Assembly: GCA_910585295.1 (NCBI GenBank)
Contig: CAJUDE010000054.1
Location: 1 to 37,788, forward strand
DNA: 37,788 nt
Source of the DNA: an uncultured Lachnospiraceae bacterium
GTDB lineage: Bacteria; Bacillota; Clostridia; Lachnospirales; Lachnospiraceae
Direction of reading: 5' to 3'
In this document: one piece after another, positions 8,092 to 15,833 of the stretch
Layout of the letters: each line of letters opens with the position of its first letter
How positions within the stretch are numbered: the stretch's first letter is position 1
Translations under genes and position numbers: made by a program
Notes under the pieces: generated by a model
What the model was told of the DNA's origin: nothing
Database searches by the model: none
The model's input: only the letters and a program-made list of their open reading frames with translations

Positions 8092-8466
8092 TCAATTAAA
8101 TTCATATTCTTCTAATATTTCGTCAATTAGCTGGTGTATCTCTTCTCTGGAAATATTTTTGCAAACTGCCTTTGCCAGGGTCACCTGAAAGGATTCCCTT
8201 AATTCTTTGACAGCCTGGCTTTTATCTTCTTCCAGAAAAATAACCGCCCCATTCCTACGGTCCAGGCGGATAAAGCCTTCCTGGCGTAACACATGGTACG
8301 CTTTATTTACTGTATGCATATTAATGCCAATACTTTCTGCAAGCTGGCGCACCGAAGGGAGCGACTCCCCTTCCTGGTACCGGTTTGTCGCTATCCCTAA
8401 CACAATTTGGTTACGCAGCTGCATATAAATTGCTTCGTCACTGTCAAAATCAATCTCTATATACAT
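8092..8466 (-). CDS. GntR-family regulator, YtrA subfamily
   Basis: 124 aa cytosolic transcription factor. An N-terminal winged helix-turn-helix (residues about 10-75: AIYMQLRNQIVLGI, SLPSVRQLAESIGINMHTV) is followed by a short helical C-terminal region of about 45 residues, the layout of YtrA-type GntR proteins. Those usually control ABC transporters, but none is adjacent here. It lies 21 bp after the cohesin-like membrane protein gene and 52 bp before clpC, so I infer co-transcription and possible autoregulation of the operon. Ligand unknown. Confidence 0.9.
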   Translation of the reverse strand: MYIEIDFDSDEAIYMQLRNQIVLGIATNRYQEGESLPSVRQLAESIGINMHTVNKAYHVLRQEGFIRLDRRNGAVIFLEEDKSQAVKELRESFQVTLAKAVCKNISREEIHQLIDEILEEYEFN

Positions 8467-8487
8467 CTCACACCTGTTTGCCGCCTT

Positions 8488-10449
8488 TTATAAATCTTCC
8501 AGATCAATTACTTCAAAGTCATCCTCTGGTATTGGTTTTTTCAGGTCTTTCCGATCCATCGGCGCCCCCTGCCGATGCTGGGGCGCCGGCTTTTTCGCCG
8601 CCTTTGGCTCCATCGTAGGTTCCTGACGATGCTGGGGCGCCGGTTTTTTCGCCGCCTTTGGCTCCATTATGGGTTCCTGCCGCCTTTGGGGCGCCGGTTT
8701 TTTCGCCGCCTTTGGCTCCATCATGGGTTCCTGCCGATGTTGGGGCGCCGGCTTTTTCAGCGCCTTTGGCGTTTCTAACGGCTCCTTTCGCTGCCCTGGC
8801 CCTGGATTAGCCTCCTGCCTGGATGCCTGCTCCACCTCTTTCTCTGGCTTTTGCTTTTTCCCTGGCCTCTTATCGTCCGGCCCTTTCTCGGTATGGGCAT
8901 GCCTGCGTTTTTTCTGCTTTGGAACCTCCTCAAAGAAATCCTCTTCTTCCCTGTTTTGCCTGCCGCGCAATACCAGATTTACAATCACCACAACCAGCAC
9001 CGCAATTACAAACACCATAATTGCCGTTATCCTTCTAGAGGTAGTTTTTCTCTCATTCAACTGTTCTTCCAAATTTTTATAGGCATTTTGAAGGCTCTGC
9101 AATTCCACGCTGTTGTCCACAGCCCCCTCCTCGGAAGGCTCCTGCTGGACGGCTGCCGGCTGGGCATAACGCTGGAAAAACCCTTCCGTGCCATCATATT
9201 GGTACCAGCCCATATTCCCAAAGCTGCTGGCTCCATAGATTAAGGAAAATTCCGGCGCGTCCTGGGAGGTAAATACAGGCACATTTTCAATCCCTTCCAC
9301 AGATGCCGCCGACTGGGCATATGCTGCTGGAAGCCCAGTTTCCGCCGGGGGGTCTAGCAGGATAATATATTTTTCCCCAATCTCCACTTTCCGAAATTGG
9401 GAAAAATTCCCGCTTGCCTCATCATACACAGCAAGGGTATTCTTCACCTCTGTGCTGGGGGTGGTCAGGTATACCAGCTTCAAGGGCGCCTTGTCAAACT
9501 GCAGCCCTTCCACCTGCTGCCCTTGGCAGGAAATCGTTATCTTGGTAAAATCCTTTGGGACCACTTCATCTGGAATAGCTGGCGCTAAATTAAAAGGGTT
9601 CCCATTGAGGGTTATGCCCTCTGGTTTTTCCTGCTGGCTCCCATCCTGGTTTCCTTCCTGCTCCCCCTTTGCTTCCCCGCCCCTCGTCACTATTATTTTA
9701 TATGTGGCTGACGTCCCATTTTCCGCTTTCACTACAATATTTACTGTATTCTCCCCAGGCTTTAAGTCTGTCTGCCCCGTGATGGACTCCACAGTTGCTT
9801 TCTCATGGGATGGCTTTGCTTCCACATTAATGCTTGTCACATCTTCTGGCACAGACGCCGTATAATTTGTCTGGGAATACTGGAATGCCGGGGACAACGT
9901 CCCAGGAGAAATGGACAGGGAAGCCAGGCTGTTGTCCTCAGACTTATTGGCATTGTCCGCCCCTTCGGTAGTATCCCCAGAACCCTCTGGATTATTTTGC
10001 TGCGTGCCGCCTGCCCCTTCATTTATGGTCAGCTTCGTCCCGCCTGCGGACATCTCTCCATACTCTGTAGCCCCATCGCTGGCGCTAACGCCATTAGAGC
10101 CGCTGACGGTAACGGACGCGACCCCAGATGCGGTTGCCTTTAAAGTGACAGAGACATTGTTGCCTGTCACGCCCACATAACCATCGCCGCCGCCTGTATA
10201 CTCCGACTCACTGCAGCTTACAAATGATAACTTCCCACTATCATAATTAAAGCCCAGTTTGGCAATTGCCGCCTCGCCGTTTGGGCCAGCCGCCCAAGCA
10301 GTCACCGTCACTGTGTCCCCTATATTTAACGTAGGGGACGACACAGAAATTGTCACATTCCCACTTGCATGTACCCTTACAGGGTAAGGCAGCCCTAACA
10401 GTATAAAAAGGGCTGCCAAAATAGCTGCCGCCTGCTTTGTCTTTTTCAT
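8488..10449 (-). CDS. surface membrane protein with cohesin-like and cadherin-like domains
   Basis: 653 aa from the ATG at 10449, chosen over one at 10485 because only it has a ribosome binding site (GAAAGGTG) and starts directly with a signal peptide (MKKTKQAAAILAALFILLG). The order is: signal peptide; cohesin-like beta domain (about 30-140); acidic linker; cadherin-like beta-sandwich domain (about 178-255: LSISPGTLSPAFQYSQTNYT); an uncharacterised extracellular region; a membrane helix (about 473-495); and a basic cytosolic tail with four 18-residue Lys/Pro repeats ending in an acidic EDDFEVIDLEDL. No sortase motif is visible. It is probably an envelope adhesion or scaffold protein whose tail contacts a cytosolic partner. 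First gene of an apparent operon with gntR and clpC. Function unproven. Confidence 0.85.
   Translation of the reverse strand: MKKTKQAAAILAALFILLGLPYPVRVHASGNVTISVSSPTLNIGDTVTVTAWAAGPNGEAAIAKLGFNYDSGKLSFVSCSESEYTGGGDGYVGVTGNNVSVTLKATASGVASVTVSGSNGVSASDGATEYGEMSAGGTKLTINEGAGGTQQNNPEGSGDTTEGADNANKSEDNSLASLSISPGTLSPAFQYSQTNYTASVPEDVTSINVEAKPSHEKATVESITGQTDLKPGENTVNIVVKAENGTSATYKIIVTRGGEAKGEQEGNQDGSQQEKPEGITLNGNPFNLAPAIPDEVVPKDFTKITISCQGQQVEGLQFDKAPLKLVYLTTPSTEVKNTLAVYDEASGNFSQFRKVEIGEKYIILLDPPAETGLPAAYAQSAASVEGIENVPVFTSQDAPEFSLIYGASSFGNMGWYQYDGTEGFFQRYAQPAAVQQEPSEEGAVDNSVELQSLQNAYKNLEEQLNERKTTSRRITAIMVFVIAVLVVVIVNLVLRGRQNREEEDFFEEVPKQKKRRHAHTEKGPDDKRPGKKQKPEKEVEQASRQEANPGPGQRKEPLETPKALKKPAPQHRQEPMMEPKAAKKPAPQRRQEPIMEPKAAKKPAPQHRQEPTMEPKAAKKPAPQHRQGAPMDRKDLKKPIPEDDFEVIDLEDL
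8571..8786 (-). repeat. four 54 bp in-frame repeats
   Basis: The units are 8571-8624, 8625-8678, 8679-8732 and 8733-8786. They encode 18-residue repeats of the type KKPAPQHRQEPMMEPKAA in the cytosolic tail of the cohesin-like protein. The copy nearest the membrane is the most diverged. Unit number is likely to vary between strains. Confidence 0.9.
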
Positions 10450-10531
10450 ATTCCACACCTTTCTTCTGTTCAACGGTTGCATCATTGCATTTATCCCAAA
10501 TTAGCATAATATCCCACTATTTATCAGTACC

Positions 10532-10561
10532 ATTATAATTTTCCTTCTCCCATATTGTCAA
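10532..10561 (-). promoter_or_regulatory. promoter of the cohesin-like/gntR/clpC operon
   Basis: On the minus strand TTGACA (10556-10561) and TATAAT (10532-10537) are separated by 18 bp, upstream of the start at 10449. I see no CtsR-type heptad repeat or CIRCE element around it. Confidence 0.7.
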
Positions 10562-10579
10562 GGGTTATTCCCTTTGAGT

Positions 10580-10745
10580 TTCCCCATTTTTTATAATAGC
10601 CTATATTATTGCGCCAAAAGGCCTTGCTGCCCTTGGCAGCATAGGCGTCTTGCACAAAAAGTGTCTGGAAAGCTTGCTTTCCATGGCGCTTTTATGTGCA
10701 AAGCGCTTCCATCACTTTGTGATTGAGGTTATTCCCATAACTTAT
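10580..10745 (+). repeat. structured ~185 bp intergenic repeat, copy 2
   Basis: The left end TTCCCCATTTTTTATAATAGCC matches copies 1 and 3. Hairpin A (TGCTGCC-CTT-GGCAGCA), hairpin B (AAAAGTG..CGCTTTT capped by GGAAAGC-TT-GCTTTCC) and hairpin C (ATCAC-TTT-GTGAT, 10711-10723) are all kept. The right terminal inverted repeat is missing: after about 10730 the sequence no longer matches, so this copy is truncated or diverged. GGTTATTCCC occurs at 10563-10572 and again at 10727-10736. Confidence 0.75.
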
Positions 10746-10747
10746 AT

Positions 10748-10776
10748 TTGCCATTTTCCACAAACTATTATAAAAT
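10748..10776 (+). promoter_or_regulatory. promoter of the phosphofructokinase gene
   Basis: TTGCCA (10748-10753) and TAAAAT (10771-10776) are separated by 17 bp, 35 bp upstream of the start codon and directly right of repeat copy 2. Confidence 0.55.
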
Positions 10777-10810
10777 CATATAGGAAATTTTAATGTAAAG
10801 GAGAATCCAA

Positions 10811-12034
10811 ATGAAAAATTGTATTGTTGCCCAATCTGGCGGCCCTACCGCCGCTATTAATGCCAGCCTTGCTGGCGTAGTGCAAGGCGTTTTAGAACAT
10901 CCAGAATATAGCCATATTTATGGCTCCCTCAATGGAATTACCGGGATACTGGAGGGGAGGTTCCTGGATTTAACAGAAACCTTCCAAAGCCCAGAGGCGC
11001 TTGGGCGCCTGAAAGTTAGCCCCGCCATGTACCTGGGTTCCTGCCGTTACAAGCTCCCAACCCCAGAAAGTGACGTCTCGCCTTACCAGGCTGTGTTCCA
11101 GTTTTTTGAGAAAATGGGAATTGGCGCGTTCTTCTATATTGGCGGGAATGATTCTATGGACACTGTGGACAAGCTTTCCACTTATGCAGAAAAAATCCAA
11201 AGCAATGTCCGCATTATCGGCATCCCCAAAACCATTGACAATGATTTGTGCGCCACTGACCATACCCCTGGATTTGGCTCTGCCGCAAAATATGTAGCCA
11301 CTTCCCTATTGGAAATTTACCACGACACTGTAATCTACCATTTAAAAAGCGTCACCATAGTAGAAATTATGGGCCGGGACGCCGGATGGCTCACTGCCGC
11401 CTCTGCCCTTGCCCGGAATAGTTACTCTGTCGCCCCACATTTAATCTACCTCCCAGAAACAGCCTTTGACGCGGAGGCCTTCTTAGCGGACGTTAAAAGC
11501 CTGTTAGAAAAGCACAACAATATTATTGTAGCCGTCTCGGAAGGGATCCGTGACAAAGACGGGAATTACATCAGCGCTTCCACTGGGTCAAAGGATAATT
11601 TTGGCCACAGCCAGTTAAGCGGCGCTGGCAAAACGCTGGAATGCCTTGTGCAGGAACGGCTGGATGTCAAAGTCCGCGCAATTGAGCTGAACATCCTCCA
11701 GCGCTGCGGCTCCCATATTGCCTCCCGCACGGATTTAGAGGAATCCTTCTGCCAGGGGCAGCACGGCGTATCCCTTGCCGCAAAAGGTGAAACAGGGCTT
11801 ATGGTGACAATCCAGCGCGTCCAGGAGGAACCCTATCAGGTTTCTTACGGCGCTTCCCCAGTGCGTGAAATCGCAAATCAAGTGAAATCTGTCCCCCCTG
11901 AATTTATCCATCCTAAGGGGAATGACGTATCCCCCGCGATGCTTTCTTATTTAAAGCCCCTTATCCAAGGGGAGCCAGCCCTCACTTTTTCCCAGGGAAT
12001 CCCCTGTTACCTGCCAGTGCCGCATTTATCTTAA
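10811..12034 (+). CDS. pfp: 6-phosphofructokinase, PPi-dependent type
   Basis: Phosphorylates fructose 6-phosphate in glycolysis, probably with pyrophosphate and reversibly. The 407 aa protein has the PFK fold motifs: AQSGGPTAAINAS (7-19), GGNDSMDT (111-118), PKTIDNDL (139-146), PGFGSAAK and EIMGRDAGWLTAAS. In GGNDS an Asp replaces the Gly found in ATP-dependent enzymes (GGDGS), and the Lys of PKTIDND is present. Both are established markers of PPi use. The start is set by AAAGGAG 7 bp upstream. It is monocistronic and converges on the ZIP gene with a 9 bp gap. Cosubstrate is inferred from these two residues. Confidence 0.9.
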   Translation: MKNCIVAQSGGPTAAINASLAGVVQGVLEHPEYSHIYGSLNGITGILEGRFLDLTETFQSPEALGRLKVSPAMYLGSCRYKLPTPESDVSPYQAVFQFFEKMGIGAFFYIGGNDSMDTVDKLSTYAEKIQSNVRIIGIPKTIDNDLCATDHTPGFGSAAKYVATSLLEIYHDTVIYHLKSVTIVEIMGRDAGWLTAASALARNSYSVAPHLIYLPETAFDAEAFLADVKSLLEKHNNIIVAVSEGIRDKDGNYISASTGSKDNFGHSQLSGAGKTLECLVQERLDVKVRAIELNILQRCGSHIASRTDLEESFCQGQHGVSLAAKGETGLMVTIQRVQEEPYQVSYGASPVREIANQVKSVPPEFIHPKGNDVSPAMLSYLKPLIQGEPALTFSQGIPCYLPVPHLS

Positions 12035-12043
12035 GCGGCATGG

Positions 12044-12820
12044 CTATCCCAACGCCACATCTAGCACCATCATAATCAGGAAGCCAGACATAACGCCTAT
12101 TGTGCCAACATTGGTGGTTTCGTCTGGCTGCGCCTGTGGGATCAATTCATCCGCCACCACATAAATCATTGCCCCCGCTGCAAAAGAGAGGAGCCATGGC
12201 ATTAGGGGGACTGCCGTTGCGGCTGTAAAAAACACGAGAATCCCCGCCACTGGCTCTACCGCGCCAGAAAGGCAGCCTGCCAAAAACGCCCTTGCAGGGC
12301 TTTTTCCCGACTGGCGCACTGGAAGGGAAATCGCCGCCCCTTCTGGGAAATTCTGTATCCCTATCCCTACCGCCAGCCCTATGGCGGACGCCAGGTATAC
12401 CGGATCCTCCGGATTTTGCCCTGCAAGGGCAAACGCCACGCCCACTGCCATCCCTTCTGGGATATTATGCACTGTCACAGCCAGCATCAGAAGCTTCGTC
12501 CCTGCTTCTTTCCCATTATAACCGGCGTGGAACCATGGCAGCAGTTTATCCACCAGATAAAGGAACCCCCCGCCCAGCGCAAACCCTATTGCTGGCGGGA
12601 CCCATGGCGCCATGCCAATTTCCTGGCTTTGCTCTATGGAAGGCACCAGTAAGGACCAAACTGCCGCCGCCATCATAACGCCAGAGGCAAACCCCAAAAA
12701 CCCACGGTTGATCCTGTCGCCGATAGCCCCCCGAAAGAAAAATACCACTGCCGCCCCCAGGGAGGTCATAAAAAATATAAATCCTGTACCACCAAGTACC
12801 TGAAAAAATATATGGGCCAT
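12044..12820 (-). CDS. ZIP-family divalent metal transporter (GufA-like)
   Basis: Predicted zinc/iron/manganese uptake permease in the plasma membrane (258 aa, about eight helices). The two metal-binding helices carry the ZIP signatures HNIPEGMAVG and NFPEGAAISLP, and a further EPVAG motif is present. I chose the ATG at 12820 over the one at 12841 because GGAG lies 7 bp before it and the upstream one has none. A 92 bp AT-rich gap separates it from the hydrolase gene upstream; no clear promoter or terminator is seen there. Confidence 0.9.
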   Translation of the reverse strand: MAHIFFQVLGGTGFIFFMTSLGAAVVFFFRGAIGDRINRGFLGFASGVMMAAAVWSLLVPSIEQSQEIGMAPWVPPAIGFALGGGFLYLVDKLLPWFHAGYNGKEAGTKLLMLAVTVHNIPEGMAVGVAFALAGQNPEDPVYLASAIGLAVGIGIQNFPEGAAISLPVRQSGKSPARAFLAGCLSGAVEPVAGILVFFTAATAVPLMPWLLSFAAGAMIYVVADELIPQAQPDETTNVGTIGVMSGFLIMMVLDVALG

Positions 12821-12912
12821 AAAAAAACTCCAAGACTGCATTCCATATTACTCTATGCAGACCTGGAATTTTTGTTTATCCGAATAAATGCCATACTCCC
12901 CAAAAAAATCCC

Positions 12913-13827
12913 TTATTTTCCAGCCACCACTTCAAAATACCGCCCAATTTCCCGCCATGCCGCTTTTGACTCCGGCATCATCATCATGCCCATTTGGAAC
13001 ACATGGAACATCCCTTCATAAATGGTGAGCCGCACTTTTGCCCCATGTTTTTTGGCTTTGTACGCCACCCCCACAGAATCACTCAGCAGCATCTCTACGG
13101 AGCCTGCCTGGATTAACATGGGCGGGAAGCCCCAATAATCCCCAAACATCGGAGAAATATACGGGTTTTTGGGATTCTGCCACCCAATATAATCCCGGTT
13201 GTATATTAAGCTGTCCCTGGTATTGCCAAATAATGGGTCACGCTCATAATTGTCCTCGTAAGATGGGCCGCTGGACGTTAAGTCTGCCCAGGGGGACATA
13301 AGGACCAACCCGCCTGGAAGCCTTTTGTTGTGGTCCTTGAGGTACATGCAAAGCGCCAATGCCAGCCCGCCTCCTGCGGAATCCCCCACTACAATAATCT
13401 GCCTGCTTTGCCAGCCCGCCTCCTTCAGCCACCCAAAAGCTTCCACCGCGTCCTCTAATGCCGCGGGATAAGGGTCTTCCGGCGCCACCCGGTAATCAAT
13501 GGTCAATACCCCCATGCCTTTGCTGACTTCACAGTACAGCCCTGCAAAGGAACGGTAGGCGTTTCGCATTGCCCCAATGTACCCGCCCCCATGAAGCTGC
13601 AAAACCACATAATCCTGTCTGGGGGATTTTTTGCGTGTTAAATACTCCATCTGAAACCTGGGCATCCTAACCTCTTCCATGCAAAAGCAGTCTGGGCAGT
13701 GCCATTTGGGTTCCACCAGCTTCTTACGAAGCTCCCCTGTCTTTATCTTCCTTCCAATCAGATTGTCATTTGTCACATGGGCAATCATATCCCGGACTAC
13801 CCTTCCCCTAACGCTGACTTCTCCCAT
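12913..13827 (-). CDS. alpha/beta hydrolase, HSL-like esterase
   Basis: 304 aa cytosolic carboxylesterase or deacylase of the hormone-sensitive-lipase type. The oxyanion-hole motif HGGG (79-82) and nucleophile motif GDSAGG (Ser150) are present, and a candidate catalytic His lies in the C-terminal MFHVFQ segment. A Cys-rich patch CPDCFC (44-49) is unusual for the family. The start ATG follows AAAGGAT. It is 33 bp after the zinc-ribbon membrane protein gene and is last in the run starting at 20718, which suggests that it acts on the product or substrate of the acyltransferase encoded in the same run. Physiological substrate unknown. Confidence 0.88.
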   Translation of the reverse strand: MGEVSVRGRVVRDMIAHVTNDNLIGRKIKTGELRKKLVEPKWHCPDCFCMEEVRMPRFQMEYLTRKKSPRQDYVVLQLHGGGYIGAMRNAYRSFAGLYCEVSKGMGVLTIDYRVAPEDPYPAALEDAVEAFGWLKEAGWQSRQIIVVGDSAGGGLALALCMYLKDHNKRLPGGLVLMSPWADLTSSGPSYEDNYERDPLFGNTRDSLIYNRDYIGWQNPKNPYISPMFGDYWGFPPMLIQAGSVEMLLSDSVGVAYKAKKHGAKVRLTIYEGMFHVFQMGMMMMPESKAAWREIGRYFEVVAGK

Positions 13828-13860
13828 ACCATATCCTTTCTTCCTTTGCCTGTACCAGCC

Positions 13861-14529
13861 CTACACATGGAACCTTCGTTTTAGTTCTGCCTTCGCCTTG
13901 CGGTCGCCAAATATTAGCGTGCCAAGGAGCAGGCACAAAGAAACCGCCAGGGACGCCAGCGACAACAGCGGCTTGGTGATAATCCCAAATCGCCATAACG
14001 CCACGCAGGACGCCGAAGCAAACGCGGTAAATATCTGCATTAAAATATAACTCTGCCAATTGGAGGCATTTATAACCATCAAGGTTGCAATCGTCCCATT
14101 AAGCAAAAGGATTGCCCCTGGCAGCACATAATTGACTGACCATCCCCGATAGCCTGCAATATTATCGGCTGCAATCACCAAAAGCACAGCGCCAATGACC
14201 TGCACCAGAAGGACCGCTTGGTAGCCTTTATTTTTTTGCAGGGAATATTTCAAGGTAACATAAAAATATAAAATACAAATCCCAGTAATCGCCGACCACC
14301 ATATGCCATGGAAATACAGATAATTGATGGTGACCAACGCCGCTTCCGAAACAATGGCAAGGAAACTATACAGCCGCACAATAAAACTTAGCTTACGGAC
14401 AGCCGCCTTCACGTCAGGGTACCCGGTGCCTCCCTCCCCTTCCCCAGACACTTCCAAAACACTGTTGCATAACGGGCAGACAGCCGTGGCGTCCAATATC
14501 TCCACTTTGCAGTTCCTACATTTTCTCAT
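13861..14529 (-). CDS. zinc-ribbon polytopic membrane protein (DUF6320-like)
   Basis: 222 aa. The N-terminus has a rubredoxin-like zinc ribbon (CRNCKVEI..CPLCNSVLE, two CxxC pairs, residues 4-21), then about six hydrophobic helices (roughly residues 50-205) and a short basic cytosolic end. I recall such proteins as DUF6320 in Firmicutes, found next to condensation-type acyltransferases. The start overlaps the acyltransferase stop by 4 bp (ATGA), which implies translational coupling and a shared function. It may anchor or supply lipid substrate to the acyltransferase; that is inference. Confidence 0.82.
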   Translation of the reverse strand: MRKCRNCKVEILDATAVCPLCNSVLEVSGEGEGGTGYPDVKAAVRKLSFIVRLYSFLAIVSEAALVTINYLYFHGIWWSAITGICILYFYVTLKYSLQKNKGYQAVLLVQVIGAVLLVIAADNIAGYRGWSVNYVLPGAILLLNGTIATLMVINASNWQSYILMQIFTAFASASCVALWRFGIITKPLLSLASLAVSLCLLLGTLIFGDRKAKAELKRRFHV

Positions 14530-15806
14530 TCGCCATATACTCCATTCGTTTCTATTTTCACAGGTATCCCATCTTCCGAAAGCTGCCGGAAAAACTTCCG
14601 CTGCACAGATACGTCCGTCAGGCTGCTGCTGATGGTAAATACCAGCGTATCACGGTAAGAGCAAATAGTCCCTTTGATGTCCTGCCCTTCCGACATGGAC
14701 AAAAAGGCCAAAAAACCGCCTATATAATCCTGGTACTCTTCCCTCACCTGGATATTCCCGATATTAGTGACCGTAGTGGTATTTGCAAGGGCGCTGATGT
14801 GGTACACATACCGTATGGCAATATTTTTAATAAAAAGAGGCACCGCGCGTAAAATAAAATTCTTCTCATTTGACACATTGTAAGCAAAAAGGTTTTCCAA
14901 ATGCTCCCTATTAATCTGGCTGCGCAGGCTTTTTGCCACTATCTGCACCACTTCCTCAAAACTGTACCTTTCCTTTGTGGGATGGAATACGGCAGAGACA
15001 ATCACAAAAAAATTCTTCATCGTGATGGAGTCGAAATAAGGCCGAAGGTTCACCGGCACGCAAGAGCTGATGGGGCGTTTGCTTGGCATCCCATGGAGGC
15101 ATTCCTGGTATATGCTCCACAGAAACGACGCTACCAGGTATTCGTTGATGGAAACCCCATACCTGTTGCATGCTTTCTTCAATGCCTTGACGGGCATAAA
15201 GCCATGCATCACCCCAAGCACCTGGGGCTTTAACTTCTCCCCTTTCACCAAATAGGCCCTCTCTGTCTTGTAGCCCTTCTTATGGCTTTTTTTGTAATTT
15301 TTTAAATAGCTGTCCTCCCGGTTCAGGGAGGTGTCGCTGCATAACCCATCGCCCATCTTTTCCTGAAGCTCGGGGTGGGCAAGGCGAAGGTACTGGTAGG
15401 TCAGCTCCTTTAAAAACGTAACCCCTCCCATGCCGTCTGTCAACACATGGAAAACTTCCAAATTAATCCTGTTTTTGTAATAGTTCACCCGAAACAGATA
15501 ATTCCGGTTGCGGTTTGGGGAAATAAACCGGCAGGGATAACGGTATTCCTCCTTCACCTCCGGCGCTGGTTTCTGATTTGTCTCAAAATAATACCAGAAC
15601 ACCCCATAACGGATACGTACCTTAAACACATCAAACCATGGCAGCACCCGCTCCAATGCTTCCTGCAAAAGCTCCTGCTTCACCTGTTCCTTTAAGGTAA
15701 CAGAAATCCGGTACACATTGGTCATGCCCTCCCCTGCAATCACAGGGAACAGGTGGGCGGTATTGTCTAACTTATCCCATTTAATCTCTTTTTCCCGCTG
15801 TGCCAT
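14526..15806 (-). CDS. condensation-domain-like acyltransferase (alcohol acetyltransferase type)
   Basis: 426 aa member of the chloramphenicol-acetyltransferase/NRPS-condensation superfamily. The catalytic HxxxDG motif is intact (His120-VLT-Asp124-Gly125). A second conserved block, ISSCVPVNLRPYF (about 250), matches the DFGWG-side region of alcohol O-acetyltransferases. There is no carrier-protein domain or signal peptide, so it is a free-standing enzyme moving an acyl group onto an alcohol or amine. It lies 27 bp after the hybrid kinase, overlaps the DUF6320-like gene and precedes an esterase. The acceptor is unknown; a membrane lipid or glycolipid is plausible given the partner. Confidence 0.82.
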   Translation of the reverse strand: MAQREKEIKWDKLDNTAHLFPVIAGEGMTNVYRISVTLKEQVKQELLQEALERVLPWFDVFKVRIRYGVFWYYFETNQKPAPEVKEEYRYPCRFISPNRNRNYLFRVNYYKNRINLEVFHVLTDGMGGVTFLKELTYQYLRLAHPELQEKMGDGLCSDTSLNREDSYLKNYKKSHKKGYKTERAYLVKGEKLKPQVLGVMHGFMPVKALKKACNRYGVSINEYLVASFLWSIYQECLHGMPSKRPISSCVPVNLRPYFDSITMKNFFVIVSAVFHPTKERYSFEEVVQIVAKSLRSQINREHLENLFAYNVSNEKNFILRAVPLFIKNIAIRYVYHISALANTTTVTNIGNIQVREEYQDYIGGFLAFLSMSEGQDIKGTICSYRDTLVFTISSSLTDVSVQRKFFRQLSEDGIPVKIETNGVYGE

Positions 15807-15833
15807 TTCTTCCTAAACTCCTGCTCTGCTGCC

